Assembly: GCA_900472395.1 (NCBI GenBank)
Contig: UCHV01000024.1
Coordinates: 62,001 to 126,000 of the forward strand
Reading direction: 5' to 3'
DNA: 64,000 nt
Source of the DNA: Hyphomicrobiales bacterium
GTDB taxonomy: Bacteria > Pseudomonadota > Alphaproteobacteria > Rhizobiales > Rhizobiaceae
In this document: positions 50,261 through 59,051 of the stretch, one piece after another
Numbering within the stretch: position 1 is the stretch's first letter
Layout of the letters: the number at the start of each line of letters is the position of its first letter
The notes under the pieces: model-generated
Database searches by the model: none
What the model saw: the letters and a program-made list of their open reading frames with translations, nothing else
Told to the model about the DNA's origin: nothing
Made by a program: the position numbers and the translations under genes

Positions 50261-51096
50261 GCGATCACCTCCGGGCGCCAGCGAAGTGCGTAGGCTTCGA
50301 TTGCGCGCACAAGACCATCGGTCAGCAGCCCCATGATCGCATAGACAAGGAGGCATACGACGATGACATCGGTTTGCAGGAAGTCGCGGGCATAGGTGAT
50401 GATGTAGCCGATGCCGCTGGAAGCGTTGATCTGTTCGCCGACGACAAGGCTTAGCCACGCAACGCTGAGGCCATAACGTACGCCGACGAGAAGCGAGGGC
50501 AGCGCGCCGGGAATGATGATGTGGCGGATGATGCCAAACGTGCCGAGTTCCAGCGTCTGTCCAGCCTCGATCAGTTTTTTGTCGATACCGCGAATGCCGC
50601 CATGCAGGGTGAGGTAGATTGGAAACACTGCACCGAAAGCCACAAGCCCGATCTTTGGTGCTTCGCCGATGCCGAACCACAGGATGAACAGCGGCAGAAG
50701 GCCGAGAAACGGCATGGCCTTCAGCATCTGGATCGGTGGGTCAATGATGGTTTCGCCCAGTCGCGACAGGCCCGAGACCAGCGCCAGAGCGATGCCGAGG
50801 ATGAGTGCGATCGAGAAGCCAGCCAGCACACGCAGGAAAGACACGATCAGGCCGTTGATCAGCTCGCCGGATGCCACAAGGCGTCCGGCGGTGGAGATGA
50901 TGTCGCCGGGACCGGCCAGAATGCGCGGTGACAGCAGCTCCGTCATGCTGGCGATCTGCCACAGCGCGATGATGGCAAGCGGTGAAGCCAGCCGTCTGGC
51001 CGTGTTCGCCAGTTGGCGACTGCCGGGCTTGGCGGGCACCGGGCCGACAGCACCCTCTGGCGCGGTGCCGTGGCTGACCGTGCTCGTATCAGCCAT
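50257..51096 (-). CDS. ABC transporter permease, SsuC-like
   Basis: A 279-residue permease of the nitrate/sulfonate/taurine group with five to six membrane segments. Family marks are LSPRILAGPGDIISTAGRL and an EAA loop LIEAGQTLELGTFGIIRHII. The ATG at 51096 overlaps the end of the monooxygenase gene by eight bases and the stop overlaps the ATPase start. Sulfonate uptake is inferred from the linked SsuD-like gene. Confidence 0.9.
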   Translation of the reverse strand: MADTSTVSHGTAPEGAVGPVPAKPGSRQLANTARRLASPLAIIALWQIASMTELLSPRILAGPGDIISTAGRLVASGELINGLIVSFLRVLAGFSIALILGIALALVSGLSRLGETIIDPPIQMLKAMPFLGLLPLFILWFGIGEAPKIGLVAFGAVFPIYLTLHGGIRGIDKKLIEAGQTLELGTFGIIRHIIIPGALPSLLVGVRYGLSVAWLSLVVGEQINASSGIGYIITYARDFLQTDVIVVCLLVYAIMGLLTDGLVRAIEAYALRWRPEVIA

Positions 51097-52222
51097 TGGC
51101 GGGTTTCCCGGAAAGATCGCGATCGAACAGGGTCGACCAGGTGAACTGCTTGCGGTCCGGCACCAGGCGTTCGACCGGCAGTTTCGGCAGCACGAGTTCG
51201 CCGAAACGATAGGCTTCCTCCAGAAGAGGCATGCCGGACAGGATGAACGTATCGACGCCGACCTTGCGGTAGGCCTCCAGCGTGCGGATGACGGTATCCG
51301 GCGAGCCGACGATGGCCGTACCGGGCCCTGGACGAACGAGGCCGATGCCGGCCCACAGGTTCGGGGCGATTTCGAGATCCCGAAGATTGGCGGGTTTGAT
51401 GCCGCCATGCATGGCGCTCATCCGCTGCTGGCCGATCGAATCCGTATTGGAAACGAAACGCTGATTGCCCGCGATCGCCACGTCGTCCATCTGGTCATAG
51501 AGATCGGCTGCCGCTTCCCACGCTTTTTCGTCGGTCTGGCGGACGATGACGTATAGGCGGATGCCGTAAGTGAGTTCACGGCCATGCTCGGCTGCACGGG
51601 CTTTCACCTTCTTGACCTTGTCGCCCATCTGTTCTGGCGTTTCGCCCCAAGAGAGATAGGTTTCCACATGCTTGGCGGCCACTTCGATGGCGCTGTCGGA
51701 GGAGCCACCGAACCAGAGTGGTGGCGGCTGAATGTCGGTGCCGGCCGGCAGTGCGAGCTTTGCTCCTTCGGTCTGGAAATACTTGCCCTTGTGGGTGACG
51801 CTTTCGCCCGCCATCAGCCGGTGCCAGATGGTCAGGTATTCGTCGGCCATGACATAACGTTCGTCATGCGGCAGCATCATGCCATAGGCGCCGAGCATCT
51901 TGGCGTCGCCGGAAACGACGTTGAGCATCAGGCGGCCATTGGAGAATTCCTGAAATGTTGCAGCCATCTTGGCGAGCAGCGTTGGCGCTATAAGACCGGG
52001 ATGGAAGGCGATGAGGAATTTCATCCGCTCTGTATAGGGCAGAAGCGCACCCGCAAGCGGCCAGACATCGTGGGCGCCGGTCGCGAAAAGCGCGCCGGTG
52101 TAACCGAGATGATCATATGCCTGGGCGAGCTGCTTGTAATAACCGTAATCGATGGTGCGCGAGCCTTCCGGCTTCCACGGATAGGCCCCATCGGGAGCGC
52201 ACATGTACCAGAGGATGTTCAT
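51089..52222 (-). CDS. ssuD: FMNH2-dependent alkanesulfonate monooxygenase, SsuD-like
   Basis: A 377-residue luciferase-family enzyme that cleaves the C-S bond of sulfonates, releasing sulfite and an aldehyde with FMNH2 from a reductase. SsuD blocks visible are DYGYYKQLAQAYDHLGYTGA, FLIAFHPGLIAPTLLAKMAA, GRLMLNVVSGDAKMLGAYGM and PPLWFGGSSDSAIEVAAKHV. It follows the N-terminal binding-protein-like gene with two bp between them and precedes the permease gene. Length and motifs are normal. Confidence 0.9.
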   Translation of the reverse strand: MNILWYMCAPDGAYPWKPEGSRTIDYGYYKQLAQAYDHLGYTGALFATGAHDVWPLAGALLPYTERMKFLIAFHPGLIAPTLLAKMAATFQEFSNGRLMLNVVSGDAKMLGAYGMMLPHDERYVMADEYLTIWHRLMAGESVTHKGKYFQTEGAKLALPAGTDIQPPPLWFGGSSDSAIEVAAKHVETYLSWGETPEQMGDKVKKVKARAAEHGRELTYGIRLYVIVRQTDEKAWEAAADLYDQMDDVAIAGNQRFVSNTDSIGQQRMSAMHGGIKPANLRDLEIAPNLWAGIGLVRPGPGTAIVGSPDTVIRTLEAYRKVGVDTFILSGMPLLEEAYRFGELVLPKLPVERLVPDRKQFTWSTLFDRDLSGKPANG

Positions 52223-52224
52223 GG

Positions 52225-53082
52225 TCAGATCTCCTTGCCGTTGGTCTTGTCGATCGTGAGCTTTGCGGGGAGGTCGCCATGCGCGAACAGCGTGTCGGCT
52301 TCCGTTTGCTGTTCGCCCAACAGCCGTTCATCGGCGGCAATCACGTTCCAGTTTCTCTCTGATACGATACGCGTCCAGGCGCGCCGTTCCGTTTCGTTGC
52401 CATCGGCGGAAAGGAGCGCCGCTGCCTTTTCCGGATCGGCGGCGATCTGTTGTCCAAGCCGCTGCAATTCACCGGCGAAGGCGTCAAGCGTCTCGCGCGA
52501 AAGGCCACGATCCCTGATTGTCCAGAATGTCGAGCGGTTGGGAATGAGATCGCCGCAATGGGTAAGAACGTCAAACTCGCCGCTGACGAGCGACTGTTCC
52601 AGATGCGGCGCCATGGCGACCCAGGCGGCGACAGTCCCGTTCAGCAATGCCTCTCGCGAAGGCAGGGGAGCGATGTCCCGGCGTTCAACATCGGTCAGTT
52701 TGAGGCCAACCTCTTCGAGGCGTTTGGCAAGAAAGTAGGTGAGGAAGGAGCCGTCGACCAGAGCAACCGGCTTGCCCTTCAGATCGGCGATGTTTTCAAC
52801 ATTCGAGGTCTTTGCAACGAGAATGGCGCCATTTGTCGGTCGCGGGGCCGATGCGCCTGCATAGGCGACCGACAGGCCGGAAGCGGCAGCCAGAATGGGT
52901 GGCGTAGAGCCGGTGCCACCGATGTCGAATTCGCCATCCTGCAGACGCCTGGCCGTCTCGCGACCCTCGACATAGCTGACGAACTCCGGCTTGAACGATG
53001 CAAAGGCGCCGGGCCATAAAGACGCCAGACGAAGGTGGAGATTATTGGGGTGGTGGCCGATCCTCAAAACCAAAATGTTCAC
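52225..53082 (-). CDS. SsuA/NMT1-like binding protein lacking a signal peptide
   Basis: A protein of about 285 residues with SsuA/NMT1 features (EGRETARRLQDGEFDIGGTG and ADLKGKPVALVDGSFLTYFL). It begins directly with the first strand (MNILVLRIGHHPNNLHLRLA), with no export signal. The start is GTG at 53082, or TTG at 53073 preceded by GAGGTG; no longer in-frame start gives a signal. The operon's last gene encodes a normal secreted binding protein. This one may therefore act in the cytoplasm as a ligand sensor or enzyme. It is the first gene after the ArsR operator. Confidence 0.82.
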   Translation of the reverse strand: MNILVLRIGHHPNNLHLRLASLWPGAFASFKPEFVSYVEGRETARRLQDGEFDIGGTGSTPPILAAASGLSVAYAGASAPRPTNGAILVAKTSNVENIADLKGKPVALVDGSFLTYFLAKRLEEVGLKLTDVERRDIAPLPSREALLNGTVAAWVAMAPHLEQSLVSGEFDVLTHCGDLIPNRSTFWTIRDRGLSRETLDAFAGELQRLGQQIAADPEKAAALLSADGNETERRAWTRIVSERNWNVIAADERLLGEQQTEADTLFAHGDLPAKLTIDKTNGKEI

Positions 53083-53096
53083 CTCATTGAAAGTCG

Positions 53097-53114
53097 TTAT
53101 ATAAATTTATATAA
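53097..53114. promoter_or_regulatory. 18-bp perfect palindrome, likely ArsR/BigR-type operator
   Basis: TTATATAAATTTATATAA at 53097-53114 is a perfect palindrome in the 115-bp region between the signal-less binding-protein gene and the ArsR gene. It lies close to both starts and overlaps where -10 elements would be expected. AT-rich dyads of this kind are typical operators of BigR/SqrR-type repressors. Autoregulation and control of the Ssu-type operon are inferred. Confidence 0.72.
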
Positions 53115-53197
53115 TGAAGGTAGCAGGCTCAGCGAGAAATACGACGCTGAAATTGTGCGGTTGCGAAGAAAAATATTCCGGCGTTGGAGGATGCAGC

Positions 53198-53599
53198 ATG
53201 AGTAAGGATGAAGACGGCAGGGATGAAGGCGGTCGAAAGCCGCATGTCCCGAAAATCAGATGCCAGGCGATCGGTGAAGCGTCCGATTTCATCAAGTCGA
53301 TGTCCAACCCGGTTCGACTGTCGATCCTGTGTGTGCTGATGGAAGGTGCCCGCACCGTGGGAGAACTGGAAAAGATACTCGACGTGCATCAGCCGACGCT
53401 GTCGCAGCAAATCGGCGAACTGCGCGACGCAGGCATTATTGCCGGAGAACGTGTTGCAAAGGCGGTCGTTTACCGGCTGGCCGATCCCCGTGCAGGCCAG
53501 ATCATCGGCCATTTGCGGCTGCTGTTTGCTAACCCTAAGGCCTCGGCGATCTGGCGTGGAGCGCAGTTCGGCGAACGGGTCGAATCTGGCATGAGCTGA
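53198..53599 (+). CDS. ArsR-family repressor, BigR/SqrR-like
   Basis: A 133-residue winged-helix repressor. The core reads FIKSMSNPVRLSILCVLMEG, then TVGELEKILDVHQPTLSQQI and AVVYRLADPRAGQIIGHLRL, closely patterned on persulfide-sensing BigR/SqrR/YgaV proteins. Those use two Cys. Here Cys45 (LSILC) matches the first, but the second, normally near the end of the last helix, is replaced by LRLLFAN; Cys22 is an extra N-terminal Cys. I chose ATG 53198, with GGAGGA seven bases upstream. It diverges from the Ssu-type operon. Confidence 0.85.
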   Translation: MSKDEDGRDEGGRKPHVPKIRCQAIGEASDFIKSMSNPVRLSILCVLMEGARTVGELEKILDVHQPTLSQQIGELRDAGIIAGERVAKAVVYRLADPRAGQIIGHLRLLFANPKASAIWRGAQFGERVESGMS

Positions 53600-53742
53600 G
53601 GTACTCGTCGCATCGAAAGCATTCTGATGTGTAGCCGGCCCGGCGTCATCGTTCGCGCCGTAACCACGGCGAGAAATGGGCGATTGGCGCCCGACGCAGT
53701 TTAGCGATCAATGTGTTAGCGCCTCGTGCTTTCGGGACTGCG

Positions 53743-54453
53743 CTACCGGAACGTATACCCACCGTCACAAAACAGCGTGCTGCCGGTCATGTTGCCGTTG
53801 TCGAGGAGAAAAAGCGCTGCATGGGCCTGTTCCTCTTCGCTTGCGGGCCGACCGACCAGATTGAGCGCTTGCCAGGCTGCGAAAGCCGGCTCGCGAACGT
53901 TCGCTGGGCGATTGCGCCACAATGTGCTGTCCGTCGTACCGGGGGACAGGCAATTGACACGAATGGGGCTCAGTTCAAATGCCAGACCGCGGGCAAGCCC
54001 TTCCAGCGCGGAATTGCAGGCCGCATAGGCTGGTGCGCCGAGAGGGCGAGCGGAAGCGGCGCCTGACATCAAGACCACGGAGGCATCGGGCGCAAGGTAG
54101 GGCAAGGCCGCATGAACAGCCCAGTATTGCCCCCAGAATTTTGCATGGAACAAGCCTTCGCTGCTTTCGAGATCGCCGTCCGAAAAATCGGCGGTCTTAT
54201 AGCTGGCCGCCGGTGTGAACAGGCCCGACAATGCAGGCGCTTGCGCAAAAAAGGTGCTCAGTGACGGACGATGCGTAATGTTGAGGGTATAGCCGCTGGC
54301 GCTTGATCCCAACACCCTTAAAGCCTCTTTCAGGCGTTCTGGGGAGCGGCCGGCAATCAGGACCCGGTCGTCACGAGCTACAAGTTTTTGGGCGAGAGCA
54401 AGGCCGATGCCGGACGTTCCCCCGATGATGGCGTAGGTGCGTTTTGTTTGCAT
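53743..54453 (-). CDS. SDR-family oxidoreductase
   Basis: A 236-residue short-chain dehydrogenase with cofactor motif AIIGGTSGIGLALAQKLVAR and Ser in VVLMSGAASARP. The catalytic Tyr is in PAYAACNSALEGLARG, where the usual Lys of YxxxK is Asn. A subgroup of SDRs shares this YAAxN form. It diverges from the LysR gene, with the starts 84 bp apart once the LysR start at 54537 is used. Its substrate is unknown. Confidence 0.85.
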   Translation of the reverse strand: MQTKRTYAIIGGTSGIGLALAQKLVARDDRVLIAGRSPERLKEALRVLGSSASGYTLNITHRPSLSTFFAQAPALSGLFTPAASYKTADFSDGDLESSEGLFHAKFWGQYWAVHAALPYLAPDASVVLMSGAASARPLGAPAYAACNSALEGLARGLAFELSPIRVNCLSPGTTDSTLWRNRPANVREPAFAAWQALNLVGRPASEEEQAHAALFLLDNGNMTGSTLFCDGGYTFR

Positions 54454-54536
54454 ACACGAAACCTAACCGGCGTTTCCCGGGGGGTAAAACGCAAGAACTT
54501 CCTTTGATTGCGGACCAAAATTCGTTAATCGGACAT

Positions 54537-55457
54537 ATGCAGCATCAGCATGGTGACGATATCGGTGTGTTTCTGGCTGTCTGCGCGGCCGGAAGCTTCG
54601 TGTCTGCGTCGAAACGACTTGCTCTTTCGGCATCAGCCGTTGCCAAGGCTGTTTTCCGCCTCGAAGCCCGCTTGGACGTGAGCCTGTTCACGCGCACGAC
54701 AAGACGTTTGAGCCTTACCCCGGAGGGGGTTGTCTACAGGGATGTCTGTCTTGATGCGCGACGAGAGATCGAGCGTGTCGAAACGATGCTCTCCGATGTA
54801 AGGCAGCAACCGGCAGGTCATCTTCGCATAAGCTTGCCTCCACTTTTGGGTACGCATGTCGTTGCGCCGGCGCTTTATGGATTATGCCGCCGATGGCAGG
54901 GGCTCACTCTGGATATCTCAACGAGCGTTGCCACGCTTGATCTGGTCGCCGACAACATCGATCTGGCCGTCAGGATCGGAAATTTGCCGGATGTCGCCGG
55001 CCTGGCTTCACGCCCGCTGGGCACGCAGCGCGTCGCTCTATGCGCATCGCGCAGCTATGCCGAGGCGCGCGGCGTGCCTGGAAATATCGAGGGGTTGTCG
55101 CACCACGACGTCATTGCCCAATCCTCCAATGGCAGGCCGCGGCCATGGCAGTTTTGGCAGTTGGATGGCGCCTTGATCGACTGGCGACCGAAAGCACGGT
55201 TGCTGCTCGATGGCAGCCCGCTAATTCTCTCGGCGATCAAGGCAGGGCAGGGCGTCGGCCTTTTGCCCCTCTGGCTTGTGCGTGACGACATTGCAAGCGG
55301 AGAACTCGTTGTCGTTCTCGAAGATCACGTTGCCGGACATCTCCCCGTCCATGCCATCTGGCCGATGTCATCCGTCATGCTGCCACGTTTGCGTGTTACG
55401 ATCGATGCGCTTGTCGATATCACGCGCCGGCGGCTCGGCGATGGCACTTTGGCATAG
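54537..55457 (+). CDS. LysR-family transcriptional regulator
   Basis: A 306-residue LTTR of the CrgA/DsdC-like group. The HTH is GVFLAVCAAGSFVSASKRLA and LSASAVAKAVFRLEARLDVS, and the effector domain runs from about residue 85. I chose ATG 54537 because homology starts at that point; an in-frame ATG at 54444 would extend into the divergent SDR gene. It is divergent from the SDR gene, which it probably controls. Confidence 0.88.
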   Translation: MQHQHGDDIGVFLAVCAAGSFVSASKRLALSASAVAKAVFRLEARLDVSLFTRTTRRLSLTPEGVVYRDVCLDARREIERVETMLSDVRQQPAGHLRISLPPLLGTHVVAPALYGLCRRWQGLTLDISTSVATLDLVADNIDLAVRIGNLPDVAGLASRPLGTQRVALCASRSYAEARGVPGNIEGLSHHDVIAQSSNGRPRPWQFWQLDGALIDWRPKARLLLDGSPLILSAIKAGQGVGLLPLWLVRDDIASGELVVVLEDHVAGHLPVHAIWPMSSVMLPRLRVTIDALVDITRRRLGDGTLA

Positions 55458-55580
55458 TTCCGATCCCTTTTGAGCGGCACCCGTTTCGGCGTCTTTTCGC
55501 CGTGGCAACACCATGCGACGTCACGACCGGACCGGCCTCGTTTCCATGGGTGCGCATCGCTCTTGTGTGTTCGAAAAAAT

Positions 55581-55605
55581 AAGGGCCGCCGCGAACGGGG
55601 CCCTT
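55581..55605 (+). terminator. Terminator-like hairpin downstream of lysR
   Basis: AAGGGCC (55581-55587) pairs with GGCCCTT (55599-55605) around an 11-base loop, followed by TTC. It is preceded by a run of A (tcgaaaaaat), which would give a U-tract on the opposite strand. It lies 124 bp after the lysR stop. Stem length is modest and the T-tract short, so termination is likely but not certain. Confidence 0.5.
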
Positions 55606-55851
55606 TCAGGTGTGAGGGTTAAAAACCTCCAGAGGGAACAGCCGGTATCGGATCGAATTCAATGAATGACCAGCGATACGAGCCCTCCCAGACTACCTGC
55701 CTGGGCCGCGCTCCTTAAGAAAAGGTGTTGTTATTTTCAGGCGAGGTGAAGATTGCGTTTTCGCAGGACGTGCGTGTCGGAGACAGTCATTGCGCAAAGC
55801 GCATTCTTCTTCGTCAAAAGTAAGATCGGGCACGGCCCGTTTGCATGTGAT

Positions 55852-55867
55852 AATTTCTACAGAAATT
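55852..55867. promoter_or_regulatory. Inverted repeat upstream of the monooxygenase gene
   Basis: AATTTCT at 55852-55858 and AGAAATT at 55861-55867 form a perfect dyad with a two-base spacer. It lies about 170 bp upstream of the ATG at 56035. A regulator-binding role is plausible, but no matching copy was noticed elsewhere in the window. Confidence 0.35.
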
Positions 55868-56034
55868 TCCTACCGTGAAACATCTTTGCTTTGTTGGTGC
55901 TCTGCGGATGCCATGCCTTGTTCGTGGCCGCCTTTAGCCCAACATTGAGGCGTGTTCCACAGCCGCGCCGATCACGCTCTACGTTTCACATGCGTATCGG
56001 ACTCGCCTTCATTTCTCGCAGGTATCGAACAGCA

Positions 56035-57354
56035 ATGTCCAAGAAATTGCATCTCACAGCATTCATGCGCCCGGTCAGCCTTCATACTGGATCCTGGCGT
56101 TATCCCGGTTCCTATCCGGATGCCAATTTCAACTTCGGCCATCTGAAATCCTTCGCGAAAAAGCTCGAGGACGCCAAGTTCGATGCGTTTTTCATGGCGG
56201 ACCATCTGGCTGTTCTGAATATGCCAACCGAAGCATTGAAACGAAGCCAGACGGTAACATCGTTCGAGCCCTTCACCTTGCTTTCGGCGCTGGCCGCTGT
56301 CACCGATCGTATCGGGCTGGCAGCGACGGCATCGACCACGTTCGATGAGCCCTATCATGTTGCACGGCGTTTTGCTTCGCTCGATCATATCAGCAATGGT
56401 CGTGCCGCATGGAATATCGTCACCACATCCAATCCGGATGCCGCACGCAATTTCGGTCGAGATGAGCATCTTGAACATTCGGATCGTTACCGGCGTGCCA
56501 GGGAGTTCTACGATGTGGTGACCGGCCTTTGGGACAGCTTTGCCGATGATGCATTTGTCCGCGATCAGGACGCTGGCATCTTCGTTGACCCGGCAAAGAT
56601 CCATGTCCTTGATCATAAAGGGCGTGAACTACAGGTCAGAGGCCCGCTCAATATTGCCCGTCCGGTGCAAGGCTGGCCGGTGGTGGTTCAGGCCGGACAG
56701 TCCGAACCTGGACGCCAGCTTGCGGCTGAAACGGCGGAGGCCGTATTCTGCTCGCCACGAGACATTGACGCTGCCAAGGCGCTTTACGCGGATATCAAGG
56801 GGCGCATGCGGTCGGCGGGAAGAGAACCCGATCACCTAAAAATCCTGCCGGCCGCCTTCATCGTGATCGGGGATACGGAGGATGAGGCAAAGGCCAAACG
56901 CGCCAGGCTCGATAGCCTTGTTCATTACGACAGCGCCATCGCCTCCCTTTCCATCGCTCTCGGACATGATGCCTCGGGGTTTGATCCCGATGCTCCGCTC
57001 CCGGCGATACCGGAAAGCAATGCCAGCAAGTCGGGCCGCGAAACGGTGTTGCGGCTGGCCGAGCAGGAAAAACTGACCGTCCGGCAACTGGCGCAGCGTT
57101 ACGGTGGTTATGCCGGCCTCGCATTCGTCGGAACACCTGAAACGATCGCCGATGAAATGCAGGCATGGCTGGACCAATCGGCAGCGGATGGCTTTACCGT
57201 GGTCTTCCCGTTTTTGCCTCAAGGGCTCGACGATGTCACGGGCCGGCTTGTGCCGGTTCTGCAAAGGCGCGGTCTGTTTCGCAGCGAATATGAAGGCACG
57301 ACGCTGCGGGAACATCTTGGATTGCCGCGACCGGCGAACCGTTTCTTTTCATGA
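56035..57354 (+). CDS. NtaA/SnaA/DszA-family FMN-dependent monooxygenase (third copy)
   Basis: A 439-residue luciferase-like monooxygenase of the same family as those at 33705 and 35180. Blocks seen are LHLTAFMRPVSLHTGSWRYP, KFDAFFMADHLAVLNMPTEA, GRAAWNIVTTSNPDAARNFG and PVVVQAGQSEPGRQLAAETA. I chose ATG 56035, where homology begins. It is transcribed toward the convergent FAD-binding gene, with 206 bp between stops. It has no importer gene on its own strand. Sulfur or xenobiotic oxidation is inferred from family and context. Confidence 0.88.
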   Translation: MSKKLHLTAFMRPVSLHTGSWRYPGSYPDANFNFGHLKSFAKKLEDAKFDAFFMADHLAVLNMPTEALKRSQTVTSFEPFTLLSALAAVTDRIGLAATASTTFDEPYHVARRFASLDHISNGRAAWNIVTTSNPDAARNFGRDEHLEHSDRYRRAREFYDVVTGLWDSFADDAFVRDQDAGIFVDPAKIHVLDHKGRELQVRGPLNIARPVQGWPVVVQAGQSEPGRQLAAETAEAVFCSPRDIDAAKALYADIKGRMRSAGREPDHLKILPAAFIVIGDTEDEAKAKRARLDSLVHYDSAIASLSIALGHDASGFDPDAPLPAIPESNASKSGRETVLRLAEQEKLTVRQLAQRYGGYAGLAFVGTPETIADEMQAWLDQSAADGFTVVFPFLPQGLDDVTGRLVPVLQRRGLFRSEYEGTTLREHLGLPRPANRFFS

Positions 57355-57560
57355 TGTGAGGACTGATATCGACGCGGTTTTTCCGAAACGCACCGGCAAT
57401 GCATCCCGACGAGGGGCGGTCAGGACTCGGCGATGGTCGAGCAGCAAACCGGATCATGTCTGGTTCTGTCGGTTTGCAAAGGAAACGGGATGAGGTGATT
57501 TCGGTCACCGAAGGCGCCTTGCTCGTAGCACGTGTTCCCGGCTGCGTCAGGACGTGGTCT

Positions 57561-59051
57561 CTACCGCCGATGGACCGCTACGACCTCAAGGGCAGTATTG
57601 AGCCTTTCGGCCAGGGCCTGCGCCTGTGCGCGTAATTCCGTCAGCGAACTGGATTCCCACGCGACGCCACGTAAAGGATGGCCGATGGCGAAAAGATCGC
57701 CATATGCGGTGCCTGCGTGGTCGAGGACGCGCCCATCGGCGGTTGCGTCTATACCGAAACCTGTATTGTGGCGCCTCACCAGACGGCTCTCAAGCAGATG
57801 CCGGATGAGAGGGTTTTGTATCCTGCCCCAGTCATGTTCCTGATGGCCGCGGGCATCGACGATCCCATCGACATGGATCGTGACGGTTTCGTTTCTCCCG
57901 CGCGGCCTCAGGGACACTTCTATCCGGTCGCCGGACAGCGCGATCTTGGCCAGTCGCGCAGCGCGCGCCGTGAAACGGCCTTCACTGATGGCGCGTTCGA
58001 CCGCAGCATAGGATGGTGGGGCGGCGCGATGAACGGTGACGTCCCAAAGGGCACGCAGATGGCGTGCAAAGCGCAGCCGCTCAGTGGTCGTTGCACCCTG
58101 CCACAAGGGCAGGATGAAAGGCCGCAGACTGAGCGGGATAACCTGCCAGTCGCGCCCTTGCGACAGCAGTTTTCGTCGCGCACGGATCACCAGTGTCAAT
58201 AGTTCGCGGGCTTTACGCGGCAGTGCGTTCGGATCGAAGATATCCACCGGCTCACCGGCAGGCCGAACCGGCTGAATGAGGTGGCCTCGGCGGGAAATGA
58301 TCTGATAGCGACCAATAAATCCGCGTGCCTCCAGGCTCGCGACGGTATCGACCATGCTCAGACTTGCGCCGACGATCAGGATGTCTCGGGCCTTGGTCAG
58401 ACGGTCAAGCTTTTCTCCGTCCCATGGCGTTGCAAGGCGCTGGTCGTTGGCGAGACATGCAAGTGCCGGATCAGGGGCAAGGGGAAACACCCCAGTCGCC
58501 AGGACCACGAAATCGGCATGCAGAATTCGGCCATCGGAGAATTCGGCCACCATCCCGCCGCTGGCTCGCCGGTCGAGGCGTGTGACCTGCGCTTGCCAGT
58601 GTCGGAGGGTGACTGTCCTGTCCAATTTCCCGAGCGATTTCTGCAATTCCTCCTGAACGTACCGACCGAACACACCGCGTGGTATGAACAGGCCATCTGC
58701 CCCATCGGGCGGAATGACGATGTCGTTTCGGCTTGCATTCCGCTCCACCCAATCCGCGAGATGTGTCTGTTCATCCGGGTGAATGGAAAAATTACCGGCC
58801 GGTCCATTCATCAGCTGGGCATTGTCCGTGCTGCTATATGCCTGTCCTCTCCCGAGCGCGCTACGCGGCTCTGCAATAACGATGCGCAGATCTTTCCGGC
58901 GCCGCTCGAGCAGGCGTATCGCCAGCGCGGCGCCGGAATAACCGCCGCCGATGATAAGGACAACCGGGGCAGGCCGGTCCTCCTTTGCCTTCGTCGGAAG
59001 GATAGGCGGATTGTCGTCCGCCATAACTGTCTGAACTGCCGAGATCGTCAT
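57561..59051 (-). CDS. FAD/NAD(P)-binding protein (PF13454-type)
   Basis: A protein of about 496 residues with a Rossmann motif VVLIIGGGYSGAALAIRLLE and the LGRGQAYSSTDNAQLMNGPA segment of the FAD-NAD(P)-binding domain family. Other marks are a second dinucleotide motif (ILIVGASLSMVDTVASLEAR) and LYAIGH-type LFAIGHPLRGVAWE near the C terminus. I chose ATG 59051, which overlaps the stop of the monooxygenase gene (ATGA). It is last in the operon with the third Ssu-type importer and could act as an oxidase or as a reductase partner. Confidence 0.8.
   Translation of the reverse strand: MTISAVQTVMADDNPPILPTKAKEDRPAPVVLIIGGGYSGAALAIRLLERRRKDLRIVIAEPRSALGRGQAYSSTDNAQLMNGPAGNFSIHPDEQTHLADWVERNASRNDIVIPPDGADGLFIPRGVFGRYVQEELQKSLGKLDRTVTLRHWQAQVTRLDRRASGGMVAEFSDGRILHADFVVLATGVFPLAPDPALACLANDQRLATPWDGEKLDRLTKARDILIVGASLSMVDTVASLEARGFIGRYQIISRRGHLIQPVRPAGEPVDIFDPNALPRKARELLTLVIRARRKLLSQGRDWQVIPLSLRPFILPLWQGATTTERLRFARHLRALWDVTVHRAAPPSYAAVERAISEGRFTARAARLAKIALSGDRIEVSLRPRGRNETVTIHVDGIVDARGHQEHDWGRIQNPLIRHLLESRLVRRHNTGFGIDATADGRVLDHAGTAYGDLFAIGHPLRGVAWESSSLTELRAQAQALAERLNTALEVVAVHRR

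Larger units (their letters stand above)
55458..56034. other. Intergenic region between lysR and the monooxygenase gene
   Basis: About 577 bp without a supported gene. It holds a terminator-like hairpin at 55581-55605 and an AT-rich inverted repeat at 55852-55867, both listed separately. An open frame extends the monooxygenase upstream to 55891, but that N-terminal segment lacks family similarity. The remainder shows no recognisable feature. Confidence 0.5.

Noticed and set aside
50261..50680. Long N-terminal extension of the SsuB-like ATPase frame
   Set aside because: The extension is antisense-like sequence within the permease gene and is rich in Arg and His. The ATG at 50260 gives a normal-length ATPase overlapping the permease stop.
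57355..57560. Terminator between the convergent monooxygenase and FAD-binding genes
   Set aside because: No hairpin with adequate stem and T-tract could be identified by eye in this 206-bp interval.
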